Of a stretch of DNA of 33,654 nt, positions 14,749 through 22,099 are shown piece after piece (position 1 is the first letter of the stretch; each line of letters opens with the position of its first letter). The stretch lies in the NCBI GenBank assembly GCA_029007315.1, contig JAQXHO010000162.1, positions 1 through 33,654 of the forward strand, given 5' to 3'. The notes under the pieces are model-generated. The model was given only the letters and a program-made list of their open reading frames with translations. It was not told where the DNA came from and searched no databases. The stretch is from Oscillospiraceae bacterium (lineage in GTDB: Bacteria; Bacillota; Clostridia; Oscillospirales; Ruminococcaceae). Both the position numbers and the translations under genes were made by a program.

Positions 14749-15456
14749 TTATTCAAAAGGATCCATGCTGTTGCTTTTCACATCTATCCCGTACAGCAAA
14801 GCCGTATTGTCGGCAGTATTAACAAGCCCCAGAAAAACCTCTCTTTCATTATGAAAGCCATGACTTTTAAGCTGCTTCTGAAGCCATGTTCTGTCATTTC
14901 CGGTATGCTTCAGATTTTCCTCGTTTATATTTCCGTCCAGAATAACATTTACAAGTATATTCTGCTGAACTGGATCAAGATTCATGTCAGAAGGCTCAAG
15001 AGGTCTGTTCTTCTCCACAGGAAGAATGCTGATCGAACCATTGTATTCAAAAACCGCTGTCTGTATCTGCGACAGATCAAAATATCCCTGTGCCCTGCAG
15101 TGAGTCAGAAAATCACTTATATCTATACGTGCCTTTTTGAAATTTTTCCTGTAAAGCTTTCCTTTATCAAATAGTATAAGAGGTCTGCCGATGATAATTT
15201 TTCTCAGACGTGTCGATTTGCCGGTTATTACAGAAACAAGATATGCAATAACTGCATAAACGATCATGGATGCAAGGGTATATTCCGGATTTTCAAGCTC
15301 TGTGGAAAATTCAGCTGCAATGGAACCGATAGATATACCTATTATATAATCAAACATACTAAGCTGTGATACCTGCTTGTTTCCCATAAGCTTTGTTAGA
15401 ATAAACAGTGCGATTATACTTGCCGCTGATGTGAGTATAATTTTAAAAATATCCAT
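14749..15456 (-). CDS. DUF421 membrane protein (YetF/YkjA-like)
   Basis: This 235-residue protein has three N-terminal membrane helices (about 5-22, 35-52 and 62-80) and a cytoplasmic domain of about 150 residues. The family pattern is clear: ALFILTKLMGNKQVSQLSMFDYIIGISIGSIAAEF, then IIGRPLILFDKGKLYRKNFKKARI with the DISDFLTHCRAQGYFDLSQIQTAVFE segment, and NGSISILP. DUF421 members are conserved in Firmicutes and some are linked to spores or stress, but the role is not known. AAGGAGCGTGAAAGACAATG fixes the start. It is divergent from the VanZ-like gene. I see no clear terminator after it. Confidence 0.92.
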   Translation of the reverse strand: MDIFKIILTSAASIIALFILTKLMGNKQVSQLSMFDYIIGISIGSIAAEFSTELENPEYTLASMIVYAVIAYLVSVITGKSTRLRKIIIGRPLILFDKGKLYRKNFKKARIDISDFLTHCRAQGYFDLSQIQTAVFEYNGSISILPVEKNRPLEPSDMNLDPVQQNILVNVILDGNINEENLKHTGNDRTWLQKQLKSHGFHNEREVFLGLVNTADNTALLYGIDVKSNSMDPFE

Positions 15457-15514
15457 TGTCTTTCACGCTCCTTGAATATAGACTGTGAAATATTTCAGGA
15501 ATTATGCAATATAT

Positions 15515-15520
15515 TATAAT
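15515..15520 (+). promoter_or_regulatory. Possible -10 box of the VanZ-like gene
   Basis: TATAAT lies 12-13 nt before the AAAGGA ribosome-binding site. The matching -35 region (TTTCAG or ATTTCA) is poor, so the promoter call is weak. Confidence 0.35.
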
Positions 15521-15547
15521 GGCAATATCACGAAAGGATGATCTGTT

Positions 15548-16042
15548 ATTAAACATAATTATTTTAAAAAGATACTCCCATTGGTTCTTACCGTCTGCTG
15601 CGCAGCAGCTATATTTATTTTCTCAATGCAGAACGGAGATCAGTCATCAAGACTCAGCAAAGGTCTGCTAAGCCATATACTGGCATTTTTCAGAGGCGTA
15701 TCTGTAAATGAAATAACATACGATGATATAAGAAAATACAGCTTTCTTATAAGGAAAATGGCTCATTTTTCCATATTCTTTGCACTGGGTACATTGTCAT
15801 GCTGGAGTGCATACGCCCTTCGTGTTAAGAGATTTATGATAACTTCCTTCATCTTTTGTGTAATTTACGCCTGTACAGATGAAATACACCAGTTTTTCTC
15901 AGAAGGAAGAGGTCCGGCATTCAGAGATGTATGTATCGACAGCGCCGGAGCATTGCTTGGTGTATTCTTTACGGCATTTATAATTTTCTGCATACGTCAC
16001 ATTAGAAATCGCAGTACAAAAAACGCCTTAGATGGCAATTGA
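15548..16042 (+). CDS. VanZ-like membrane protein with a probable ATT start
   Basis: This four-helix membrane protein of about 165 residues has the VanZ pattern: IFIFSMQNGDQSS after helix 1, FLIRKMAHFSIFFALG, and CTDEIHQFFSEGRGPAFRDVCIDSAGALLG. VanZ proteins include one that raises teicoplanin resistance, but most lack an assigned role and nothing here suggests glycopeptide resistance. The track starts at TTG 15581, which has no ribosome-binding site and cuts the basic N-terminus. Extending upstream in frame gives ATT 15548 (IKHNYFKKILPLVL) 9 nt after AAAGGA, with a stop just upstream. No ATG or GTG is available in this frame. The ATG at 15538 opens a four-codon frame (MICY) whose stop overlaps the ATT. 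The start is therefore inferred. Confidence 0.85.
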   Translation: MKHNYFKKILPLVLTVCCAAAIFIFSMQNGDQSSRLSKGLLSHILAFFRGVSVNEITYDDIRKYSFLIRKMAHFSIFFALGTLSCWSAYALRVKRFMITSFIFCVIYACTDEIHQFFSEGRGPAFRDVCIDSAGALLGVFFTAFIIFCIRHIRNRSTKNALDGN

Positions 16043-16067
16043 CAAAATTCCGGTAAAGTGATATAAT
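16039..16067 (+). promoter_or_regulatory. Consensus promoter of the zinc-ribbon membrane protein gene
   Basis: Perfect TTGACA, a 17-nt spacer and perfect TATAAT. The -35 box includes the VanZ stop codon, so the two genes abut while this one has its own strong promoter. Confidence 0.88.
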
Positions 16068-16097
16068 AATTTAAAAATATTAAGGAGGCTTCATATT

Positions 16098-16943
16098 ATG
16101 GAAACAAAAGCAAAGACTTCCGCATCTCAAAAGAAAAAAGGCGGCGGTTTCAAAACATTTTTATCTGTTGTATTTTTTATTCTTATCCTTTTGTCAGCTT
16201 TCGTACTTTCTCTGTGTATGAGCATACGAACTAAAAGCTCTGAGATAATCAATGTATACAGCAAAATAGCAGGAAGCGGCATTACGGATTTTCTGGCAGG
16301 AGATATCTGCTTCTGGTGTGCAATATCTGCTGTAATCCTCTGGTTTGGATTATGGGTTCAGACCACCAGACGTGTTCCCTCCGCAATCCGTGGTCTTGGC
16401 ATTGCCTGCAGTATAGCCCCGGCTTCAGTTCTTGCCGGAGAACTTGTTGTAATGCTTCTTGTATGCGCATTCAAGGTTCAGAACAGCCTTACTCCCTATG
16501 CTGACAGTCTTCCCTCACAGTTTGTAAACAGCTGCGGCGATAATGTTATCTTCCTTCTGTCAAGCATGATCATAGCATCTGTGGGAATACTTATCTGTAA
16601 AATAATTAAGCTTTTAAAAGCTAAAAAAGCCGATAAAGCTGAAACATCATCTTTTGAAGCGAATGCGGAACCAGCTGCAGAACCAGTTTCAGATCCTGTC
16701 TTGGAACCTGTAGCAGCTTCTGTTCCTGTGCAGGACAATTTACAGGCAAACACATCTGAAAATGAAAGCATCAGGAATATAGACATAGACGTTTCCGACA
16801 ACAACAATTCAAGTAGTACAGAAACGTCTGATGACGCCGAAAAGAGTATTATCAAAAGCCTTGAAGGCGTCTGTCATTTGTGCGGAGCCAAAAACGAACC
16901 CGGTGTAAAGTTCTGCGGTTCATGCGGTGCTAAGCTCATCTAA
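16098..16943 (+). CDS. Membrane protein with C-terminal zinc ribbon, unknown function
   Basis: This 281-residue protein has a basic N-terminus, four predicted membrane helices (about 18-41, 65-87, 99-125 and 147-172), a flexible Ala/Pro/Glu then Ser/Asp/Asn-rich linker (about 175-255), and a zinc ribbon at 259-280 with two knuckles (CHLCG and CGSCG). Such ribbons tethered to membrane proteins are common in Firmicutes. Their partners are usually unknown, and I do not recognise the membrane domain. AAGGAGGC precedes the ATG. The gene is flanked by a consensus promoter and a strong terminator, so it is probably monocistronic. Both termini are expected in the cytoplasm. Confidence 0.85.
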   Translation: METKAKTSASQKKKGGGFKTFLSVVFFILILLSAFVLSLCMSIRTKSSEIINVYSKIAGSGITDFLAGDICFWCAISAVILWFGLWVQTTRRVPSAIRGLGIACSIAPASVLAGELVVMLLVCAFKVQNSLTPYADSLPSQFVNSCGDNVIFLLSSMIIASVGILICKIIKLLKAKKADKAETSSFEANAEPAAEPVSDPVLEPVAASVPVQDNLQANTSENESIRNIDIDVSDNNNSSSTETSDDAEKSIIKSLEGVCHLCGAKNEPGVKFCGSCGAKLI

Positions 16944-16955
16944 AATTGTATAAGG

Positions 16956-17003
16956 GCCGGAAAAGCTTTGGAAAATACGTTCCACTGCCTTCCGGCTTTT
17001 TTT
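16956..17003 (+). terminator. Terminator after the zinc-ribbon gene
   Basis: GCCGGAA pairs with TTCCGGC around a 27-nt loop and is followed by seven T. It separates this gene from the polyamine operon promoter. Confidence 0.8.
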
Positions 17004-17040
17004 ATTTAATGTAAAATCTGAAAATATATTTAAATTATAG

Positions 17041-17069
17041 TTGAAATTATTCTGGAAACATGGTATAAT
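17041..17069 (+). promoter_or_regulatory. Promoter of the polyamine operon
   Basis: -35 TTGAAA, a 17-nt spacer and a perfect -10 TATAAT lie about 30 nt before the speD ATG. The leader is too short for a riboswitch. Confidence 0.8.
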
Positions 17070-17099
17070 AAATCAATATGACTATTGAGAAAGGCTGTG

Positions 17100-17915
17100 A
17101 TGGTAGGGTTGGAAAAAAAGCTGGCTTTGTACGGGTACAATAATCTGACGAAGGCGCTGAGCTTCAACATTTTCGATGTATGCTATGCAAAATCAGAACG
17201 TGAAAAGCAGGATTACATCAAGTATATCGATGAACAGTATAATTCAGAAAGACTTACAAAAATTCTCTGTGATGTAACGGAAATGATAGGCGCTACGGTG
17301 CTTAACATTTCAAAGCAGGATTATGAACCCCAGGGTGCTTCCGTCAATGTGCTTATTGCCGAGGGAAATGTGGCTCCGGAAAATATGGATTCTTCCTGCA
17401 ATCAGGGCGCTGCGTTTCTTTCTCCCGGAAGAAATGTTCACGCTCATCTTGACAAAAGCCACGTTACAGTGCATACCTTCCCGGAAAGTCACCCGGATAA
17501 TGAGGTCACAACATTCCGTGCGGATATTGATGTTGCCACCTGCGGCGAGATCTCTCCGCTTAATACTCTTGACTATCTTATCAGAAGCTTTGATTCTGAT
17601 ATTATCACCATTGATTATCGTGTGAGAGGCTTTACACGTGATGTCAGCGGTAAAAAATATTTCATAGACCATAAGATCACTTCAATACAGGACTATATAA
17701 GCGACGATATCCTTATGAAATATGACGCTGTGGATATGAATGTGTATCAGTCGAACCTTTTCCATACAAGAATGCTTGTAAAGGATATGCGTCTTCAGGA
17801 TTATCTCTTTAAAACAGACGAGTATGAACTCAGTCCCAGAGTACGTCTTGATATTACCGACCGACTGCGCAGGGAAATGATAGAAATTTTCAGCGGACGG
17901 AATATTTACGAATAA
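17100..17915 (+). CDS. speD: S-adenosylmethionine decarboxylase proenzyme, enterobacterial type
   Basis: This pyruvoyl enzyme makes decarboxylated AdoMet, the aminopropyl donor for spermidine. At about 271 residues it matches the long E. coli-type SpeD, not the short Bacillus type. Marks are [38 protein letters not shown], the self-cleavage site [16 protein letters not shown] (Ser120 becomes the pyruvoyl group), [16 protein letters not shown], and [15 protein letters not shown]. The track starts at TTG 17085. I chose ATG 17100, which has GAAAGG at 5 nt and matches the family N-terminus. It is the first gene of a tightly packed operon, and the next gene starts 12 nt after the stop. Confidence 0.96.
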   Translation: MVGLEKKLALYGYNNLTKALSFNIFDVCYAKSEREKQDYIKYIDEQYNSERLTKILCDVTEMIGATVLNISKQDYEPQGASVNVLIAEGNVAPENMDSSCNQGAAFLSPGRNVHAHLDKSHVTVHTFPESHPDNEVTTFRADIDVATCGEISPLNTLDYLIRSFDSDIITIDYRVRGFTRDVSGKKYFIDHKITSIQDYISDDILMKYDAVDMNVYQSNLFHTRMLVKDMRLQDYLFKTDEYELSPRVRLDITDRLRREMIEIFSGRNIYE

Positions 17916-17927
17916 GGAGGTACTGCC

Positions 17928-19388
17928 ATGGGAAAGATCCTTACCCAGAATGACGCTCCGCTTCTTGAAGCAATGGAAGAGCATCGCTCAAACCGTGTGG
18001 TAAGATTTGATGTTCCCGGTCACAAAGGCGGCAGAGGAAACAGAGAACTTGCTTCATTCTTAGGAGAAGCCTGCGTTAAAATGGACGTAAATTCCATGAA
18101 AAATCTGGATAATCTGTGCCATCCGGTTTCCGTTATTAAAGAAGCACAGGAACTGGCAGCAGAAGCTTTCGGGGCAAAAAATGCCTTCTTCATCGTAGGA
18201 GGCGCCACAAGTGCAAATCAGGCTATGATAATGACCGCCTGCAAGGCAGGTGAAAAACTCATCATGCCCAGAAATGTCCACAGAAGCGCCATAAATGCTC
18301 TTGTACTTAACGGTGCCATACCTGTATACGTTGATCCGGACGAAAACAAGGAGCTTGGCATTCCCCTTGGAATGTCCTATGAAGCTGTTGAAAAGGCTGT
18401 CCTTGAAAATCCGGACGCAAAGGCAATCCTTGTAAACAATCCCACCTATTACGGCGTTTGTGCTGATATAAAAAAGCTCACTGAGCTTGCCCATTCCCAC
18501 GGAATGATGCTGCTTGCCGACGAGGCACACGGCACCCACTTCTACTTCGGAGAAGACCTTCCTGTGTCCGCAATGGCGGCAGGTGCGGATATGGCGTCAG
18601 TCAGCATTCACAAAACAGGAGGCTCCCTTACCCAGAGCGCACTTCTCCTCTGCGGCGAAAATGTCAATGCTGACAGGGTAAGACAAATTATCAACCTTAC
18701 CCAGACTACAAGCGCATCCTATCTGCTTATGGTATCCCTGGACCTTGCAAGAAGGAACCTTGCACTGAATGGCAGAGATATGTTCCGCAAAACCGTTCAG
18801 TTTACTGAATATGCAAGAGAAGAGATAAACTGCATCGGCGGATATTACGCCTACGGTGAAGAATGCTGCAACGGAAGCTCATTCTATGCCTTTGATAAAA
18901 CAAAGCTATCCATTCATACAAGAAATACAGGACTTGCAGGCATTGAAGTCTATGACCTGCTCCGTGATGAGTACGGCATTCAGATAGAATTCGGAGATAT
19001 TGGTAATATACTCGCCATTGTTACCGCAGGCGACAGAGCCCTTGAGATAGAACGTCTTATCTCAGCACTTTCCGAGATAAAGCGAATATACGGCGGTGAC
19101 GCTACAGGTTTGCTTTCAAGTGAATATATTGCTCCGGACGTGGCACTTCCTCCGCAGACTGCATTTTATGCCGATCAGAAGGTCGTTCCTCTGAGGGAAA
19201 GTGCAGGTGCCGTCTGCTGCGAATTCGTTATGTGCTATCCTCCCGGAATACCCATTCTTGCACCAGGCGAACGCATTACAAAGGATATAATAGATTACAT
19301 ATGCTACGCTAAGGAAAAGGGCTGTTTCCTTACAGGTCCGCAGGATATGAACATAGAAACACTCCAGGTTATAAAGGAGGCATTATAA
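17928..19388 (+). CDS. speA: Arg/Lys/Orn decarboxylase, aspartate-aminotransferase fold (probable arginine decarboxylase)
   Basis: This 486-residue PLP enzyme is of the short Bacillus SpeA type. Marks are FDVPGHKGGRGN at the N-terminus, FFIVGGATSANQAMIM for cofactor phosphate, ILVNNPTYYGVCADI, LLADEAHGTHF with the Asp contacting PLP, and SVSIHKTGGSLTQSALL with the Schiff-base Lys229. The C-terminus has the PPGIPILAPGE motif. It should supply agmatine if Arg is the substrate. Lys or Orn cannot be excluded from sequence alone, but the spermidine genes on both sides favour arginine or ornithine. AAGGAGGTACTGCC precedes the ATG. The stop codon directly abuts the speE ATG, whose ribosome-binding site lies inside this gene. 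Confidence 0.92.
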   Translation: MGKILTQNDAPLLEAMEEHRSNRVVRFDVPGHKGGRGNRELASFLGEACVKMDVNSMKNLDNLCHPVSVIKEAQELAAEAFGAKNAFFIVGGATSANQAMIMTACKAGEKLIMPRNVHRSAINALVLNGAIPVYVDPDENKELGIPLGMSYEAVEKAVLENPDAKAILVNNPTYYGVCADIKKLTELAHSHGMMLLADEAHGTHFYFGEDLPVSAMAAGADMASVSIHKTGGSLTQSALLLCGENVNADRVRQIINLTQTTSASYLLMVSLDLARRNLALNGRDMFRKTVQFTEYAREEINCIGGYYAYGEECCNGSSFYAFDKTKLSIHTRNTGLAGIEVYDLLRDEYGIQIEFGDIGNILAIVTAGDRALEIERLISALSEIKRIYGGDATGLLSSEYIAPDVALPPQTAFYADQKVVPLRESAGAVCCEFVMCYPPGIPILAPGERITKDIIDYICYAKEKGCFLTGPQDMNIETLQVIKEAL

Positions 19389-20252
19389 ATGGATATCTGG
19401 TATACGGAAAACCACACCGACCATGTGCGTATGTCCATACGCATAGACAAACAGCTCGCCTCAGTTCAGAGCGACTTTCAGCGTATAGACATTTTTGAAT
19501 CAAATGAATTCGGCAGAGTTATGACTCTTGACGGTCTGCTTATGCTCACTGAAAAGGACGAATATGTCTACCATGAAATGATCACCCATATTCCTATGGC
19601 TACAAATCCCGATATAAAAAAGGTACTTGTTATCGGTGCAGGCGACGGCGGTACTGTGAGAGAACTGTGCCGCTATGATACAATTGAGCATATAGATATG
19701 GTAGAGATAGACTACAAAGTTGTGGAGCTTGCAAGGGAATTTCTGCCCTTTACATCTTGCAGTCTTGATGACCCGAGAGTTAATATTCACTATCAGGACG
19801 GTCTGCGTTTTGTAAGGCGTGTGCCTGAAGGAATGTATGACCTTATTATTGTGGATTCCACCGACCCATTCGGCGTGGGAGAAGGTCTTTTCACAAAGGA
19901 ATTTTACGGGAACTGCTACAAGGCATTATCTGTCGATGGCATTCTTGTAAATCAGCATGAAAGCACATTCTATGAATCCTACAGAAATTCCATGAAACGT
20001 GCCCACAGCCGCATAAAGTCACTGTTCCCTGTCGCCCTTGTTTATCAGGCACATATTCCGACTTATCCGTCGGGACACTGGCTTTTCGGCTTCGCTTCAA
20101 AAAAATTTGACCCCAGAACGGATCTCCAGGCAATGCGCTGGAATCGTCTTGGTCTTAAAACAAAGTATTATAATACGATACTTCATCAGGGTTGTTTTGC
20201 TATACCAAATAATGTGCGTGACGCTCTGAGAGAATCGGAAAACAAAAAATAA
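19389..20252 (+). CDS. speE: Polyamine aminopropyltransferase (spermidine synthase)
   Basis: This 287-residue methyltransferase-fold enzyme transfers the aminopropyl group of decarboxylated AdoMet to an amine, normally putrescine. Marks are a beta-rich N-terminus, FGRVMTLDGLLMLTEKDEYVYHEM, VLVIGAGDGGTVREL for AdoMet binding, DMVEIDYKVVEL, and the catalytic IIVDSTDPFGVGEGLF. IPTYPSGHWLFGFAS near the end is also usual. Length is normal. It starts directly after the speA stop with AAAGGAGGC inside speA, implying coupled translation. The acceptor may be putrescine or agmatine. No agmatinase lies in the operon, so the aminopropylagmatine route is worth considering. Confidence 0.95.
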   Translation: MDIWYTENHTDHVRMSIRIDKQLASVQSDFQRIDIFESNEFGRVMTLDGLLMLTEKDEYVYHEMITHIPMATNPDIKKVLVIGAGDGGTVRELCRYDTIEHIDMVEIDYKVVELAREFLPFTSCSLDDPRVNIHYQDGLRFVRRVPEGMYDLIIVDSTDPFGVGEGLFTKEFYGNCYKALSVDGILVNQHESTFYESYRNSMKRAHSRIKSLFPVALVYQAHIPTYPSGHWLFGFASKKFDPRTDLQAMRWNRLGLKTKYYNTILHQGCFAIPNNVRDALRESENKK

Positions 20253-20277
20253 GTAATCTGAAAGGAATGTTTTAAAA

Positions 20278-21480
20278 ATGGGAAAGGCTTTAATAATCGG
20301 CGCCGGCGGCGTTGCAGGAGTAGTTATCCACAAGTGCTGCCAGAACAGCGAGGTATTTACAGAGATCTGCATTGCAAGCCGTACAAAATCAAAATGCGAC
20401 AAATTCAAGGCTGACCTTGAAAGCAAAACCTCCACAAAAATAACTACAGCTCAGGTGGATGCAAACAACGTTGACGAGCTTATTGCTCTTATTGAAAAGG
20501 AAAAGCCGGATATTGTTATAAACGTGGCTCTTCCCTATCAGGACCTCACAATCATGGACGCTTGTCTTGCCACTAAGACAGACTATGTGGACACTGCAAA
20601 CTATGAACCTGAGGATACAGCCAAATTTGAGTACAAATGGCAGTGGGCATATCGTGAGAAGTTTGAAAAAGCTGGCATCACTGCACTTTTAGGAAGCGGC
20701 TTTGATCCCGGCGTTACAGGCGTATTCTGCGCATATGCACAGAAGCATTATTTCGATGAGATACACTATATCGACATTCTGGACTGCAACGGCGGCGACC
20801 ACGGATATCCCTTCGCTACAAACTTCAATCCGGAAATAAATATCCGTGAAGTTTCCGCAAAAGGCAGCTATATCGAAAACGGTCAGTGGGTGGAAACTGA
20901 ACCTATGGAGATAAAGCGTGTGTATAACTTCGACCAGGTGGGCGAAAAGGATATGTATCTTCTCCATCACGAGGAACTGGAGTCCCTGGCAATCAACATC
21001 AAGGGTGTTAAGCGTATCAGATTCTTTATGACATTCGGTCAGAGCTATCTTACACATCTGAAATGCCTTGAAAATGTGGGCATGACTTCAATTGAGCCCA
21101 TCATGTATGAGGGCAAGGAGATCGTTCCACTTCAGTTTCTGAAGGCTGTTCTTCCGGATCCAGCTTCTCTTGGTCCCAGAACTGTTGGCAAAACAAATAT
21201 CGGCTGTATATTTAAAGGAATCAAGGACGGCAAGGAAAAAACCTACTACGTTTACAACGTCTGCGACCACCAGGAATGCTACAAGGAAGTGGGTTCACAG
21301 GCTGTTTCATACACAACAGGCGTTCCTGCAATGATCGGCGCTATGATGGTTATGACCGGCAAGTGGAAAAAGCCGGGTGTATATAACATTGAAGAATTTG
21401 ATCCGGATCCTTTTATGGAGGCTCTCAATAAATGGGGTCTGCCCTGGACTGAGAATTTCGATCCGGTTCTGGTTGACTGA
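20278..21480 (+). CDS. Carboxynorspermidine/carboxyspermidine-type dehydrogenase (saccharopine dehydrogenase family)
   Basis: This 400-residue NADPH-dependent reductase has an N-terminal Rossmann fold (ALIIGAGGVAGVVIHKC) and a family pattern that includes DIVINVALPYQDLTIMDACL, TDYVDTANYEPED, ALLGSGFDPGVTGVFCAYAQKHYF, DCNGGDHGYPFATNFNPEINIREV, and GTGVPAMIGA-like SYTTGVPAMIGAMM. Characterised relatives condense L-aspartate semialdehyde with diaminopropane or putrescine, and a newer variant uses agmatine. The product then needs a carboxynorspermidine-type decarboxylase (nspC), which is absent from this window. AAAGGAATG precedes the start, 25 nt after speE. This brings a second, AdoMet-independent spermidine chemistry into a speDAE operon. 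Lysine metabolism is less likely given the context. Confidence 0.88.
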   Translation: MGKALIIGAGGVAGVVIHKCCQNSEVFTEICIASRTKSKCDKFKADLESKTSTKITTAQVDANNVDELIALIEKEKPDIVINVALPYQDLTIMDACLATKTDYVDTANYEPEDTAKFEYKWQWAYREKFEKAGITALLGSGFDPGVTGVFCAYAQKHYFDEIHYIDILDCNGGDHGYPFATNFNPEINIREVSAKGSYIENGQWVETEPMEIKRVYNFDQVGEKDMYLLHHEELESLAINIKGVKRIRFFMTFGQSYLTHLKCLENVGMTSIEPIMYEGKEIVPLQFLKAVLPDPASLGPRTVGKTNIGCIFKGIKDGKEKTYYVYNVCDHQECYKEVGSQAVSYTTGVPAMIGAMMVMTGKWKKPGVYNIEEFDPDPFMEALNKWGLPWTENFDPVLVD

Positions 21481-21484
21481 TTCC

Positions 21485-21898
21485 ATGCTTCACAAAACAT
21501 GGGTGCGTACAGTACTTCTGATAATTCCGGTTATATTTGTGCTGTGCTGCATTTTTCTCCGTGACCTGGCATTATACATTGCTGAAAACAAACTGCCTTC
21601 ATGTGTTTCTTTCACAACCTTAGGCATATACTGCCCGGGATGCGGACTTACACGGTGCATTCTGGCACTCATGGCAGGAAATATCTGGCTTGCCTTGAGG
21701 TGCAATGCCGTTGTATGCTGCCTGTTTGCAGCTGTCGCAGCTTTGTATATTGAATTTGTGCTTCTGTCTTTCGGAAAAGATGTGTATATTCTTCCGAGAA
21801 AGCCTTTATTCTATATAATATTCAGCGTGGCAGCGGCAGTTTACTTTGTACTTAGAAACTTTTTCCCGGTTCTGGAACCGCCTGCTTTAATTGCTTAA
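21485..21898 (+). CDS. DUF2752 small membrane protein
   Basis: This protein of about 137 residues has three to four membrane helices and the DUF2752 signature CPGCGLTRCILALMAGNIWLA, followed by a conserved Asn (RCNAVV). Function is unknown. The track begins at 21377 inside the previous gene. I chose ATG 21485, five bases after the dehydrogenase stop, because the membrane protein then begins with MLHKTWVRTVLL. No clear ribosome-binding site is seen, so it probably depends on translation of the gene before it. A strong terminator follows. It may be the last gene of the polyamine operon, but no biochemical link is visible. Confidence 0.85.
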   Translation: MLHKTWVRTVLLIIPVIFVLCCIFLRDLALYIAENKLPSCVSFTTLGIYCPGCGLTRCILALMAGNIWLALRCNAVVCCLFAAVAALYIEFVLLSFGKDVYILPRKPLFYIIFSVAAAVYFVLRNFFPVLEPPALIA

Positions 21899-21906
21899 AA
21901 AAATTT

Positions 21907-21955
21907 GCCTGTTTATGTTGTTTTTTGTGCATAAACAGGCATTTTTATTTTTTTC
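21907..21955 (+). terminator. Strong terminator of the polyamine operon
   Basis: GCCTGTTTATG pairs perfectly with CATAAACAGGC (11 bp) and is followed by ATTTTTATTTTTTTC. Confidence 0.93.
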
Positions 21956-21999
21956 TTTATATTTTTTCGTATTTCATCAATTTTTTTTCAAAAAAACCC

Positions 22000-22028
22000 T
22001 TGCAATTTATTGTGATATGGTATATAAT
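22000..22028 (+). promoter_or_regulatory. Promoter of the EF-G paralogue
   Basis: -35 TTGCAA, a 17-nt spacer and a perfect -10 TATAAT leave a leader of about 65 nt before the start. Confidence 0.75.
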
Positions 22029-22099
22029 TAAAATAATGCAGTTGAAATAATTGTATGATTTTACATGACACTAATTTTTTGAATAGGAGCGTAATTAAC

